Part shown: piece after piece, positions 23,401-33,672 of the stretch
Numbering within the stretch: position 1 is the first letter of the stretch
Layout of the letters: every line of letters starts with the position of its first letter
DNA from: Telopea speciosissima
Taxonomy: Eukaryota > Streptophyta > Magnoliopsida > Proteales > Proteaceae
NCBI RefSeq assembly: GCF_018873765.1
Contig: NC_057921.1
Location: forward strand, 27,377,784-27,441,783
Length of the DNA: 64,000 bases
Direction: 5' to 3'
Notes under the pieces: model-generated
What the model was told of the DNA's origin: nothing
Database searches by the model: none
Seen by the model: only the letters and a program-made list of their open reading frames with translations
Translations under genes and position numbers: made by a program

Positions 23401-24865
23401 GGGAACTCTTGCCCTTTATTTAAATATAAAAGTCAGAAATAACATGTTTTGTAATTGTCACAAGCCCAAATTTAGTTACATTATCATCTGACACTTTGAC
23501 CCTTTTGCCCTTAACATTGTAGAACATTTGTTTGCTTCTGATTCCACCATGAAAGGATGAAATATTTAGCTTATCTAACTTGGGAAGGAAGACTGTGGAT
23601 TCAAATATGTTAAAGAGAAAAAGTTCCAGGTATTAATAGGGGAAGGAAAAGTCCGAGGCATACAAATTGGCTTGAAAATTGCAAAAAGAAAATCCTTTAT
23701 AAAAAGTTAACAGATAGAAAGGCAGACTCTCACTTATAAAGGCATCTTATATCATGTACACTCATAAAAGCTTCAAAACAGCATTAGTTAATAAATACAG
23801 AGGAGTTTAAGGCTACATAGATTTGCAGAATTGAGCCACCAATCACTGGCACTAGAATGCGAAATCCTCTGTATGAAGTTGGCTAATACTATTCTTTGGC
23901 CTTATAGGTGGTTGGCGTTCCTGTTACATTGTATGGTGATCTAAAGAACCAGTTTGTTGAAGCAAATGTTGGGTTTGATACAATATGCAAGGTATGTGAC
24001 AACTGTAACTCAAATTTCATGTTTGTCTTGTCTTCTAATTTGTGTTGACCTGATGATCTTAGTATTTATTCTTAGTGGAATATTCAAAGTTTCTGCATGA
24101 TACTTGTGATGTGAAAAGAATAATTTTCCTTATGGAGGATTAATAAATTGAAAATGAACAATCTCCTAAAATAAGACACAGGCATTTTAGAAATACAGTT
24201 ATGCATAGGAGAAACTTTGGGTCAGAAGGCAGTCTCTATGTAAGCCATAATAAAAAATAAATGCAACAATTGAACAGTTTTTGTCTTTGCAGTTAGTCAG
24301 CCAATTAGCCCAAAGCATAGTATATCTCTAAATTCTCGTTAGAGATTTATGATCATTATTAGGAAAATTTCTATTCTTGAGAAGTTGAGAATATGTCATC
24401 AATGGAGGAATATGGAAGCTCCCGGTTACCACCCACCACCTAGCTTGATCAGAATTGCATTTAATTAAGGCAAAAATTGTAACAGATAATTGATTTTGAT
24501 AACTTTGAGGAGGCTTCTTTAAGGTATGACATTATCTTACATAACTCTGTCTGTTTTGATGGGAAACTCCTACTCCCAAGAAGAATTTGTGTTAAACTTC
24601 AAGAGTGGATGTTCTCCTTTCTGAAGTGGGATGTATCTTATTGACATATTTTCTTTTTGCCCTGAACCTGTGTTTTCCCAGAAGGTCAATATTTTCTTTC
24701 GTTGCAATAGATTCTGCTTGTCATGTATAGAATAGTTAGACATTGCTTTTGGTTGCAGTATAAGGTACAGTAGCCACATATGTTTCCTTTAATATTTGCT
24801 TCTTTCTTCAGGTGAATTCGCAACTTATCAGCAATTTATGCACTGATGCTCTCTCTGCAGAAAAG
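12828..24865 (+). CDS. PFP-ALPHA: PPi-dependent phosphofructokinase alpha subunit, exons 1-8 (partial)
   Basis: Regulatory (alpha) subunit of pyrophosphate:fructose-6-phosphate 1-phosphotransferase, a cytosolic glycolysis/gluconeogenesis enzyme. Exons by GT-AG ends are 12828-12911, 17191-17363, 20033-20145, 21202-21276, 22565-22678, 22772-22839, 23908-23991 and 24812-24865. Together they make 765 nt, 255 codons, with all phases consistent and no stop. Recognised motifs are PELPPCLE (residues 21-28), [88 protein letters not shown] and [15 protein letters not shown]. The [10 protein letters not shown] form marks alpha, not the catalytic beta subunit. Plant alpha is about 610 residues, so the C-terminal ~350 are missing. 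I found none of the next exons in the remaining 39 kb. Either the gene is truncated after exon 8 or the next intron is extremely long. Introns are enlarged by MITEs, SINEs and LINEs. Confidence 0.88.
13098..13331. mobile_element. hAT-type MITE (GGTATCGG family), 8-bp TSD
   Basis: The ends CAGGGATTTAGTAATCGG and (inverted) CATGGTTCAAGGAATTGG are imperfect inverted repeats. Both lead into GGTATCGG repeats. The flanks TGGGGAAG (13090-13097) and TGGGGAGG (13332-13339) match 7/8, which fits a hAT target duplication. It lies in PFP intron 1. A second copy is at 27370. Confidence 0.7.
13430..13655 (+). mobile_element. SINE-like element with tRNA-type promoter boxes
   Basis: An A-box-like segment (TGGCTTGCGAGTT) and a B-box-like segment (GGGATCGACTC) lie about 40 bp apart near the start. 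The unit ends in an A-rich tail (AAAAAAATAAAAAAAAAA near 13637-13652). This is SINE architecture. The family was not recognised and target duplications were not clear. Confidence 0.45.
13660..15895. other. PFP intron 1, AT-rich remainder
   Basis: Homopolymer-rich intron sequence with T-runs near 14109, A-runs near 14220, and about 28 A at 14449-14476. No gene or bounded element was recognised. The 63-residue open frame at 15248 has no domain. Confidence 0.5.
15903..16064. mobile_element. MULE-type MITE, TGTTCTC ends
   Basis: It starts GGAAAAATGTTCTC and ends GAGAACAACGACCC, with flanks TTTTTTTAT (15894-15902) and TTTTTTTGT (16065-16073), 8/9 identical. The interior has mirrored CACCCAGACACATGG and CATGTGTCTGGGTGC blocks like the copy at 849. 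It lies in PFP intron 1. Confidence 0.72.
16180..16353. mobile_element. MULE-type MITE, same broad family
   Basis: It begins GGCAAGAGTTCTTTGTG and its right end inverts to GGGAGGAAATTCTGTGG. Flanking ATAACTAAA (16171-16179) and ATAAATAAA (16354-16362) match 8/9. It lies only 115 bp after the copy at 15903 in PFP intron 1. Confidence 0.65.
18020..18400 (-). pseudogene. LINE C-terminal zinc-knuckle (zf-RVT) fragment
   Basis: On the minus strand the frame near 18355-18030 reads [18 protein letters not shown] and then [12 protein letters not shown]. The C-x2-C...H pattern is typical of the domain after the RT in plant L1 LINEs. Stops and frame changes are present. It lies in PFP intron 2, antisense to the host gene. 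Confidence 0.6.
18506..18622. repeat. Two-copy ~61-bp tandem repeat
   Basis: The unit TGGATTGACTTTGGGAAT...GTGATCAAAATG...TTCTCCCC occurs twice in a row with about four differences, in PFP intron 2. Confidence 0.75.
19131..19235. mobile_element. 105-bp hAT-type MITE, perfect 8-bp TSD
   Basis: Ends CATAGTTGTCAAGG and (inverted) GATAGTTGTTACGG are flanked by CCATGGAC at 19123-19130 and again at 19236-19243. The interior carries mirrored TCGCCTAGGCG-like blocks. It lies in PFP intron 2. A sister copy is at 25987. Confidence 0.82.
20638..20758 (+). mobile_element. SINE fragment (Au-like 3' region)
   Basis: The stretch with GTGCACAAGGCTCCTGCCA, GGTCTGGGTAGGGTCATAAT and CAGCCTTACCCCTGCTTT resembles the conserved body of the widespread plant Au/TS-type SINEs. 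TCATAATGTACGCAGCC appears twice, about 60 bp apart. It lies in PFP intron 3. The family name is from memory. Confidence 0.55.
21502..22250 (-). pseudogene. LINE RNase H-like fragment
   Basis: Minus-strand frames give [20 protein letters not shown] followed by a V-x-LDS pattern, as in the RNase H domain at the end of plant L1 LINEs. In another frame [20 protein letters not shown] matches the family's HVYREGN-x-x-ADWLAN. Stops and frameshifts show decay. It lies in PFP intron 4, antisense. Two ~48-bp direct repeats (TTGCTTTCTCCCTG...AACCAGAAGAAA, 22028-22120) lie inside it. Confidence 0.6.
23239..23414. mobile_element. MULE-type MITE, 9-bp TSD
   Basis: It begins GGAGAATATTTTCCTGTGG and its right end inverts to GGGCAAGAGTTCCCTGTGG. 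Flanking TATATTTAA (23230-23238) and TTTATTTAA (23415-23423) match 8/9. It lies in PFP intron 6, between exons 6 and 7. Confidence 0.7.
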
Positions 24866-25930
24866 GTACACCTTTAAGGAGTTGTTTGGAATGCTATCAG
24901 ATATTCCCAATCATAGATCAAAATCCAGGATTCATTATTTGAGATATAAATTTTGTTCGGATGTGTTGAATCTTGAATTAGAATCGACAGGTTTGGATTG
25001 GGATTGGGATTGATGTTGGTGCATTTTTTTTGTTGATTTTGAATCCTCTAGATCACATACCATTTGCATTATATTTACTATAAAGTTTCTTAAAAAAAAA
25101 AGAATTATTAACAATAATGCATGCAAATGAGATTGGGGTCAGAATCTCAACTTTTTTTTAATTTTGGGTCACAATTCCAGCAATTGAAACGTCAGTCATG
25201 ATTGGTTAAACAAACATAAAATTCTGTAGCCCCAAATGTATATGTGATAGAGGGCTCGCCTCATGATTCTGGTCAACAAGCATAATCTTATGTGGGCCCC
25301 ACATGTATATGTGATTGATGGGTCACCTCACGCATGAATAGTGATTGTTGTTAAACAACCATACCATTATGTTGGCCCCAAAATTTACGTATGATAGATG
25401 GGACCCATTAAAAAATAAGTAAATAAGAAGGGAAGAAGGTGGTATCTATCTTTCTTTGTACGAGAAGAGGAGGTCTCTAGAGTTACAAATAGCTGTCAAA
25501 ACATGGGAAAAGAATGTATGAAAAGAAGCCTTTTCTCCTATTATACGCAGATCCTGTTTGAAGGATAGACTATGAAAATGCCCTTTAAATTGCATGTGCT
25601 ACTTAAGTCCTTAGTACAACATTGAGTGGATTTCCATATTTCATTGTCAATCCAAGATTCGGGATTAAATACGTGGGTGCAATCCCAATAATAGCCATTT
25701 TTATGATCTCAATCTAGGATCCAACTCCTGGATTGTTTACCAAACAGGTCTAACTTGGTCCAGGTTGGAATCCCAACAAAAATTGCAATTGTGAATGTCA
25801 TAACAAACACCCCCTTGTATTTGACCTTCGTAAGTCCGTTTATTTTTTTGTGTTGCCCACCTTTCCATGCCTAACTTCCATACATCCCTGAGATGAACGA
25901 TAAATCGCCAAAGGGAAAACTCATTGACTA
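24866..25930. other. Sequence after PFP exon 8, no exon recognised
   Basis: A valid donor (GTACAC) follows exon 8, but the next expected exon of the alpha subunit, starting with an aromatic-rich segment before LMGRKASH, was not found here or downstream. The stretch has several near-repeats of CCCCA-ATGTATATGTGAT around 25230-25400, probably decayed MITE sequence. Confidence 0.4.
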
Positions 25931-25933
25931 AAG

Positions 25934-26163
25934 TGAACTACCAGGGGAGTCTGCTTGTGATAAGTAGTATTTGTGGGACATGTACACATAGTTGTCACGG
26001 CGTCTAGGAGACCCAAGGCGTTGGGGAGGGTCCAAAATCAAGGCGACACCAATTAGGCGACCAAGGTACCTGGACGCCTAGGTGACGCCTTGACAACTAT
26101 GCATGTACATAAACTACCAGGAGAGTCCGCTTGTGATAAGTAGTATTTGTGGGATATGTACAT
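25934..26163. repeat. ~52-bp duplication split by a MITE
   Basis: The block GAACTACCAGGGGAGTCTGC...GATAAGTAGTATTTGTGGGA ends at 25986. It recurs at about 26111-26163 with three differences. The 115-bp MITE sits exactly between the two copies. Confidence 0.75.
25987..26101. mobile_element. 115-bp hAT-type MITE, perfect 8-bp TSD
   Basis: Ends CATAGTTGTCACGG and (inverted) CATAGTTGTCAAGG are flanked by CATGTACA at 25979-25986 and 26102-26109. It is the same family as 19131, with GGCGTC/GACGCC blocks inside. Confidence 0.85.
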
Positions 26164-27369
26164 AGGTGTATACTTAATCCCCGATTTAGTTTTACTAAAC
26201 GAAATTGTGAAATAGAGATAGTTTTCATTAGTAATCATTGCTGAACTTTGTGCCATCACAAAATTGATTCATAGAACATTGGAAATGCAGGTACATGGTA
26301 TACTGTCATCCTAAAGTATGTCAAGTGATAAACCTGGCAGGGGAGGGTTTTTCTCTGGGAAGGATAAAAGAAGCAAAGATATTAGACAAACTGAGCTTGG
26401 AATTGAACTTACAAATGCCGGTTAGGAAATTGATAACGGGAGAAAACAGCGACAGCCCATGATTCACTCATTTTGAATTGCAAATAACAATGAAAATAAT
26501 TAATTCCAGAATTTTAAAAAAGAAAATTTGAACATACCTCCATGTCGCAAACCTATCTAGAAAGTGTTTTCTTTAAGATAACTGATCTGCCTACTATCAG
26601 CAACAGTAGGAACCCAATCCACGAGTTGATGGGGGCTTTGTCAATCAATGGATGAAGGATATGTTTTCGACTTTCAGAGCAATGGATGTTTGCCGATGAG
26701 GACCGGAGTGCGTCACTGGGGCTGCTCCTTTGGGCACTAGCTCCTAAAACGACGAGAGCTATAAGGAAAACTCTTGCTTTCTTTCCCGATTGCTTTTGGC
26801 TTGAGCATGGAAGGTAAAATAGAGTAGGAGAGTCGGTTGGGGACGGGAAGAAGAAAAGGGAAGGTAAGGTTTTGGGACAGAGGAGTCAACATAAATACCA
26901 AAGCAGTGACCTGCATGCAAGTTGGGGAAAAGGGAGAGTTACCAGATCAGTCAGGTTGTTTTGCATCCCGCAGATATCAACCTTATAGGTCCATAGCCAC
27001 CAAAAAAAACCATCAATTACTGGAAATTTTCCATCCATTACAGGAAAATTGGTGCTCTTCTTCATTCTTGTGTTTGAAGCCACTACACTGAAAGGGAAAA
27101 TACATTACAACTGAATATTACGGCACCGGTCTCCATCCAACCGTTTTCCTCATTTGCACATGATCCGTAGAGCGGAATTTTGAATTAGAAGTCAGAAACC
27201 TCTTCCACGGTTCCATGTCAACAACGCTCGAGGATTACATAACCTTTTCTATAAAAAACCAAAAAAAGATTACATAACCAATAATATTACTGGGTGGGCC
27301 TAAGCTAACCATGATCGGAATTGCCATGAATGAAAGGTGGGGCTGGGGCATATCCCTGGTACTGCTGAG
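26164..27369. other. Intergenic or intronic, no gene recognised
   Basis: Mixed composition. Open frames at 26837-27091 on both strands overlap each other and show no domain. They read through normal-looking non-coding sequence. Confidence 0.4.
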
Positions 27370-27646
27370 CATGATTCGTAAACCTTGGATCGGATCGGTA
27401 TCGGCGGTATCGGCCATAACTGATATCGATCGATCCGATACTTATCATTTTTGGGGTTTTTTTACCGATATTTTGGGTTTGTTGAATTTTTTTTTATCAA
27501 TCCATATCGATTTTAAAATTTTTATTAATATTTTTGATCAATCCAAGCCCAATCGGGAAAAACTTGGATTTTGGTTATTTATGATCAATCCGGATTGGTA
27601 TCAACCATGACCGATCCTGAGTCCGATACCTGGATTTTGAACCTTG
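27370..27646. mobile_element. hAT-type MITE (GGTATCGG family), 8-bp TSD
   Basis: It begins CATGATTCGTAAACC, its right end inverts to CAAGGTTCAAAATCC, and it is flanked by CTGCTGAG (27362-27369) and CTGTTGAG (27647-27654), 7/8. Internal CGGTATCGGCGGTATCGG and GATATCGATCGATCC blocks relate it to 13098. Further decayed members lie near 46035-46180 and 50270-50560. Confidence 0.72.
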
Positions 27647-29529
27647 CTGTTGAGAACCTAAAACCAAGCCCAACAGGAATCGAACCGATCCGACAGTATG
27701 ACATTATATAACCTTCACAAATAACTGCCAGACTTGGATGTTTTGCCTGCCTTTTATTATTTATTGGGTGCATCTGTTTGTAACCAAACTTTATATACCC
27801 TTAACATAACTTTCTTTAAGTTTATATAGGGGTAAATAAAGTAATTTCACATATGAAAGTACCAAGTGACTTATTCGTTTGCTTTTCAAGGGTAGAAAGG
27901 AAATTACTCACCTCAATCGCTTAATGCAAGCGCCGAAGGTTTTCTTTATTCTCGTCGTTGGTCGTAGTGTTGGCTTGAGTTAGAACTTAGAATTAAACCA
28001 CCATGGATTAATCTGTAGGAATCTAAACTCGAAAGAGAAACTCGAAAGAGAAGGTAACTAAAAGCAGGTTTTGTAACATGAGATTGGAGTGCAAATGGGA
28101 ATGGAATCCTTGTTGGGCTCTACTGAACCCCCTTTCAGTTGCTACTCTCTTACCCCAGGCCGTGAGTCGATCCCCCGGCTGCCTCTGTGCCCCTGGCCAT
28201 GGCTGGCTGTGCTCTGACCCCTCTCCCTTGTCCGAGCTCTGCCGCCCTCTATATATCTCCCCCACTCCCGCATCTGGTGCATCTCTCCTTTCCCCCGCCC
28301 TCTCTCTCTCACACACACACACGAGGTTTTCGACTGGTAATTGAAGAACCAGAACTTGGAACCAAATAAAGTTGTATTTTAAATTGCTTTGGCAGTTTGG
28401 CTTTAATGTTCGAATAGCGCATGGTGGACAAGCTCCTCATTTAATTCCACCACAGAGCATCTTATCAGTTTCTTTTTATGGGTAGATCATCGAAATGTGA
28501 TTTTCGCAAATCAACGAAACTAATTTCTGATTAATCGACTTTTTTTGGGTTCTTGGAATGTCAAACAACTAATGACCAAATAGAATTCATGGATTGGGAT
28601 TATGATGATAATGGTATTGGCGCTTCTACCCTGCCATCAATACTGGGCTAGACTGTGAACAGACGCTTCATTGCGGCAAAGCAACAAGGATAGATGATGG
28701 ATCTCCTTGAGGAGTACGAGTGAACCTATGAGGAAATTAACTTAGGCATGGCGGTCTCTTTTTCTCTCAGATTTCACCGGAGCATATCTCCTCGGTGTTG
28801 ACTTCGCAGGCGAACGGTGAGAGGAAGGGATTTAATGGTGGAATATCACCAACTGACCTCCTCCCCCACCATCCCAAACCCTAGCTCCAACTCCCTCAAC
28901 CTCCGCCCTCTGCATCTCCCCCTTGTCCACCCTTCACAGCCATCATGGAAATCCTCAACCGAACAGTCCACTCTACCTAATAAACTTCCCCTGTTCAATT
29001 TCTTTTTACAATTGGTTAATTAGGAATTTTTCCTCCGTTTTTAAGATTTTCGCTGGGCATTCGTAATCTGGGAACATGCCACTCCATGCATCTACATTTG
29101 CGACAAGATTTGCTGCAAATTCTGGTCTGAACATGTTCACTCCAAAGAATCGCGAGGTTGAAGGAAAGAAATCCTATTACACACGACAGTAAATCTTCCT
29201 GCCCAGTTACGGCCATTTCTGGGCTCGTTTGCTTAGTTCCAGCTATTATCAAGGTCAGTTTCGATTCCGGTCGATACCGTCCATTTACGGGCGACAATTT
29301 TCTCTGTTACTGTTGTGTCCACTCTCTCCGAAATTACATTAATACCCATACATAAGGAACTTTAAACTTTTCCTTCTACAGTATACTTCAAGTGAAATGA
29401 CACTTTAACCCCTAATAAAGTAAGAAAAATGGCTATCTACAATGGACATCAAAGATAAGTTGTAACCACCTCGGTTACAAACAGCTTTACCCTTGTTTGT
29501 TTACCACAAAAAAAAACTGATAAATTTAA
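27647..29529. other. Intergenic; GC-rich promoter-like stretch at 28100-28320
   Basis: From 28100 the sequence becomes GC- and CT-rich, with CTATATATCTCCCCC near 28250 and a (CT)n/(CA)n run at about 28298-28322. This looks like a promoter or LTR, but no coding sequence follows. A second CT-rich, Pro/Ser-coding stretch at 28850-28990 could be a gene 5' end, but no family is recognised. Confidence 0.35.
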
Positions 29530-30508
29530 GAGAAAATTACTCCCCCCTCCCCTCGATTATATCTTAATGATAGTCTCTTCCCCTGCATATTAAGTAATTG
29601 TTCTCCTTTCCCCTAAAAATTTAAAATCAAATGATTCTATCAATCGTACCCATTCCTTGAAAAATCGATGTTAAGTGATGACGTCACCCTTAACATATTC
29701 AATTAAACCCCAAGATACCCTTATATTTGTGATATTCCAATAATACCCCCTAATAACAAGAGAGTAAATGAAAAGATCCTTCTTCTTCCTTCGTTCGAAC
29801 ACTCCAGTGGTAACGAGAGCTTGGTTGCAAGTATCTCCGGCGTTATTCTTCCTCATTCAAACACTCCCCGACAGTAATCTTGATTAGCGGAGATTTGTAT
29901 CAGTCTCTGAGATCCTAACCACCGCTTTTCAATTACATTTACACCTTATGGATCTGTACGTGAGTGTATTAGGATTGCTGCAATTAACATTTGAGGTAAA
30001 TATTTACCTGTCAAATATACACAAAAAAAAAAACCAAAGATGAGTAATCTCATATACTAACCTAAATAATAGAAATCAGAGAGAGATGGGAGTGAGAGAA
30101 TAACCCTAATCTAAAGAATAAAAATCGGAGAGAGATGGGAGTAAGAGAATAACCCTAACCTAAAGAATAAAAATTAGAGAGAGATGAGTTACAGATACTT
30201 ATACCTTGTTGAAGCAGCAATGGCGGTTTTAGCTCCTCAAGGCCGAGTTTCAGTTTCTGTTTTCCAATGGAGTGGAGACAATAGATGAGGAGAGAGATGA
30301 TCTTCCCTCTTGAATGTTTTAAGAGAAATTCTCAAAGGGTAATATAGTCTTTTTCATTGCTTTTCTAACACTTAACAACGATTTTTCATGAAATAGGTAC
30401 GGTTGATAAAATTCTTTGATCTTAGGGGAGAGGAGAGCAATTACTCAATATGCAGGGGAAGAGACTGCCCTTAAGGTATAATTAGGAGGGCGGGGGAGTA
30501 ATTTTCTT
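29530..30508. mobile_element. Non-autonomous ~980-bp MULE, ~150-bp TIRs
   Basis: The left arm 29530-29685 and right arm 30365-30508 are inverted copies, with ends GAGAAAATTACTCCCCC and (inverted) AAGAAAATTACTCCCCC. The flanks TAAATTTAA (29521-29529) and TAAATTTGA (30509-30517) match 8/9. This indicates a Mutator-type insertion. The interior has no coding capacity that I recognise. Its right two-thirds is copied twice more downstream (see 29693-33270). Confidence 0.78.
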
Positions 30509-33270
30509 TAAATTTGATGGTCAGACACTCAAACCAGTTTTGGGGCATGTGCTTCACTACATGAACAATGCGTTCAGCCATGCTCATTTTTAGTCGGTTA
30601 CTATGAGTTCTCTAGATTGCAGTCTAATTAATACTATTTTTCCAATCCTTAGAGTTGTTAGCATGTATAACTCATTTCTACGGGCTTATATTCGGGTTTA
30701 TATTGTACGGGATATTGTTATGATTATCTTTAGGGTGATTTACATGTACCTCCCCTGAGGTATCATATAATTACAAATCTATCCGTGAATTTTAGATATT
30801 TATGCATACCACCCTTGCTTTCCAAAATAATTAATATGTAAGCCCACTCTTATCCCATGATCACCGAGACTTCACCTCCATCTCCCATTATCTCAACCCT
30901 GGCCTCCAACCCCTTTCTTCTCCGATTTGATATTATTGACTCGAATGAGCTACTTCTCATGAAGATGATACCTGTATGCAACACTACTGATATACCCCCT
31001 AACCATGGAAATTTCTATCCCCTTATGTTGTCCATAAGGGGTTTAATATATTCAATCAAACCCCAAGATGCCCTTATGTTTGTGATATTCCAATAATACC
31101 CCCTAATAACAAGAGAGTAAATGAAAAGATCCTCCTTCTTCCTTCGTTCAAACACTCCGGTGGTAACGAGAGCTTGGTAGCAGGTATCTCCGGCGTTATT
31201 CTTCCTCATTCAAGCACTCCCCGACAGTAATCTTGACTAGCGGAGATTTGTATCAGTCTCTGAGATCCTAATCACCGCTTTTCAATTACATTTACACCTT
31301 ATGGATCTGTACTTGAGTGTATTAGGATTGCTACAATTAACACTTGAGGTAAATATTTACCGGTCAAATATACACAAAAAAAAAAATCGAAGATGAGTAA
31401 TCTCATATACTAACCTAAATAATAGAAATCAGAGAGAGATGGGAGTGATAGAATAACCCTAATCTAAAGAATAAAAATCGAAGAGAGATGGGAGTAAGAG
31501 AATAACCCTAACCTAAAGAATAAAAATTAGAGAGAGATAAGTTACAGGTACTTGTTGAAGCAGCAATGGCTGTTTTAGCTCCTCAAGGCCGAGTTTCGGT
31601 TTCTATTTTCCAATGGAGTGGAGACAATAGATGAGGAGAGAGATGATCTTCCCTCTTGAATGTTTTAAGAGATATTCTTAGAGGGTAATATGGTCTTTTT
31701 CATTATTTTTCTAACACTTAACAACGATTTTTCATGGAATAGGTACGGTTGATAGAATCCTTTGATCTTAGGGGAGAGGAGAGCAATTACTCAATATGCA
31801 TGGGAAGGGACTGTCCTTAAAATATAATCAAGGGGAGGGGGGGAGTAATTTTCTTTAAATTTGATGGTCAGACACTCAGACCAGTTTTTGGACCTATGCT
31901 TCACTATATGAACAATGCATTCAGCCATGCTCATTTTTAGTCGGTTATTATGAGTTCTCCAGATTGTAGACTCATTAATACTATTTTTCCAATCCTTAGA
32001 ATTGTTAGCATGTATAACTCTTTTCTACAAGCTTATATTGTACGGGATATTGTTCTAATTATCTTTAGGGTTTACATGTATCTCCCCTGAGGTATCGTAT
32101 AATTATAAATCCATCCATGAATTTTAGATATTTACACATACCACCTTTGCTTCCCAAAATAATTAATATGTAAACCCACTCTCATCCCATGATCACCGAG
32201 ACCTCACCTCCATCTCCCATTATCTCAACCCTGGCCTCCAACCCCTTTCTTCTCTGATTTGATATTATTGACTTGAATGAGCTACTTCTCTTGAAGATAA
32301 TACCTGTATGCAACACTGCTGATATACCCCCTAACCATGGAAATTTCTATCCCATTGTGTTGTCCATAAGGGGTTTAATATATTCAATTAAACCCCGAGA
32401 TGCCCTTATGTTTGTGATATTCCAATAATACCCCCTAATAACAAGAGAGTAAATGAAAAGATCCTTCTTCTTCCTTCGTTCGAACACTCCGGTGGTAACG
32501 AGAGCTTGGTAGCAGGTCCTCATTCAAACACTCTCCGGCAATAATCTTGACTAGCGGAGAATTGTATCAATCTCTGAGAACCTAATCACCGCTTTTCGAT
32601 TACATTTACACCTTATGGATCTGTACTTGAGTGTATTAGGATTGCTGCAATTAACACTTGAGGTAAATATTTACCTGTCAAATATACACACAAAAAAAAA
32701 AACCGAAAGATGAGTAATCTCATATACTAACCTAAATAATAGAAATAAGAGAGAGATGGGGGTGAGAGAATAACCCTAATCTAAAGAATAAAAATCGGAG
32801 AGAGATGGGAGTGAGAGAATAACCCTAACCTAAAGAATAAAAATTAGAGAGAGATGAGTTACAGGTACTTGTTGAAGCAGTAATGGCAGTTTTAGCTCCT
32901 CAAGGCCGAGTTTCAGTTTCTATTTTCCAATGGAGTGGAGACAATAGATGAGGAGAGAGATGATCTTCCCTTTTGAATGCTTTATGAGAAATTCTCAGAG
33001 GGTGACATAGTCTCTTTCATTGTTTTTCTAACACTTAACAACAATTTTTCATGGAATAGGTACGGTTGATAGAATCCTTTGATCTTAGGGGAGAGGAGAG
33101 CAATTACTCAATATGCATGGGAAGGGACTATCCTTAAGGTCTAATCAAGGGGAGGGGGGGGGAGTAATTTTCTCTAAATTTGATGGTCAGACAGTCAAAC
33201 CAGTTTTTGGACCTGTGATTCACTACATGAACAATGCATTCAGCCATGCTCATTTTTAGTTGGTTACTAT
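29693..33270. repeat. ~1.34-kb tandem triplication across two MULE boundaries
   Basis: Three consecutive units start with ATATTCAATTAAACCCC-like sequence at about 29693, 31044 and 32378. Units 1 and 2 contain the right part of the 29530 MULE, its flank, TTATCTTTA, and the first ~311 bp of the next MULE. Unit 3 is cut at 33270 by an LTR. Copies differ by a few percent plus small gaps, for example units 2 and 3 lack part of the text around 30190-30200. The unit is not explained by transposition alone and looks like unequal exchange or replication slippage at an ATATTCAAT microhomology. Confidence 0.85.
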
Positions 33271-33672
33271 TGATAGAATAAATCACGCGGAATATTCATG
33301 GAGATCAATGAGCATACAAGTAAACTACGGAAGTGTGATTGGCGTACCTGGATCCATGGTTGTGGAAGCCGAATTCTTAACGATCTCTGTCACACACGAA
33401 ATATGTTGGTCTGGTCTATCCTCTTCCACTCAACTTTAAGTTTTTCTTTTTGGTTATTTACTTAATAGGCCAGTGACAACTATTTATAGTGGTGAGGGTA
33501 GGGACCAACCCTGCAAAGAAACTAGGGTTTTTTTTCCATTAAGGAAATAATACCTTAGGTCCACACATAATAATTGGACTCATACCATTAAGGTAGCTCC
33601 CGTTAACACAACTAAATCGATTTTGTTAAAATAAAGTGGGACTATGTCAGCCCACCTTATGAAAATCTTACA
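33271..33672 (-). mobile_element. 402-bp copia-type LTR (3' LTR)
   Basis: It starts TG and ends CA, and on the minus strand it begins TGTAAGATTTTC directly after the polypurine-like CCCAAGTGGGAGAT, as in many plant copia elements. It abruptly cuts the third unit of the triplication, with ACTAT as the adjoining 5 bp. TATAAATA-like sequence lies inside (33480-33490). I did not find the matching 5' LTR or the continuing host sequence, so one side may be deleted. Confidence 0.7.

Noticed and set aside
26837..27091. Overlapping frames on both strands
   Set aside because: No domain, no splice context and overlap with each other; not supported as a gene or as PFP exons.
28023..28369. Three overlapping frames in GC-rich DNA
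   Set aside because: They are Pro/Ser/Leu-rich low-complexity products of a CT-rich promoter-like stretch.
29693..33270. Possible CRISPR-like or satellite array
   Set aside because: Only three 1.34-kb units, with MULE boundaries inside; this is a tandem duplication, not a short-spacer array or satellite.
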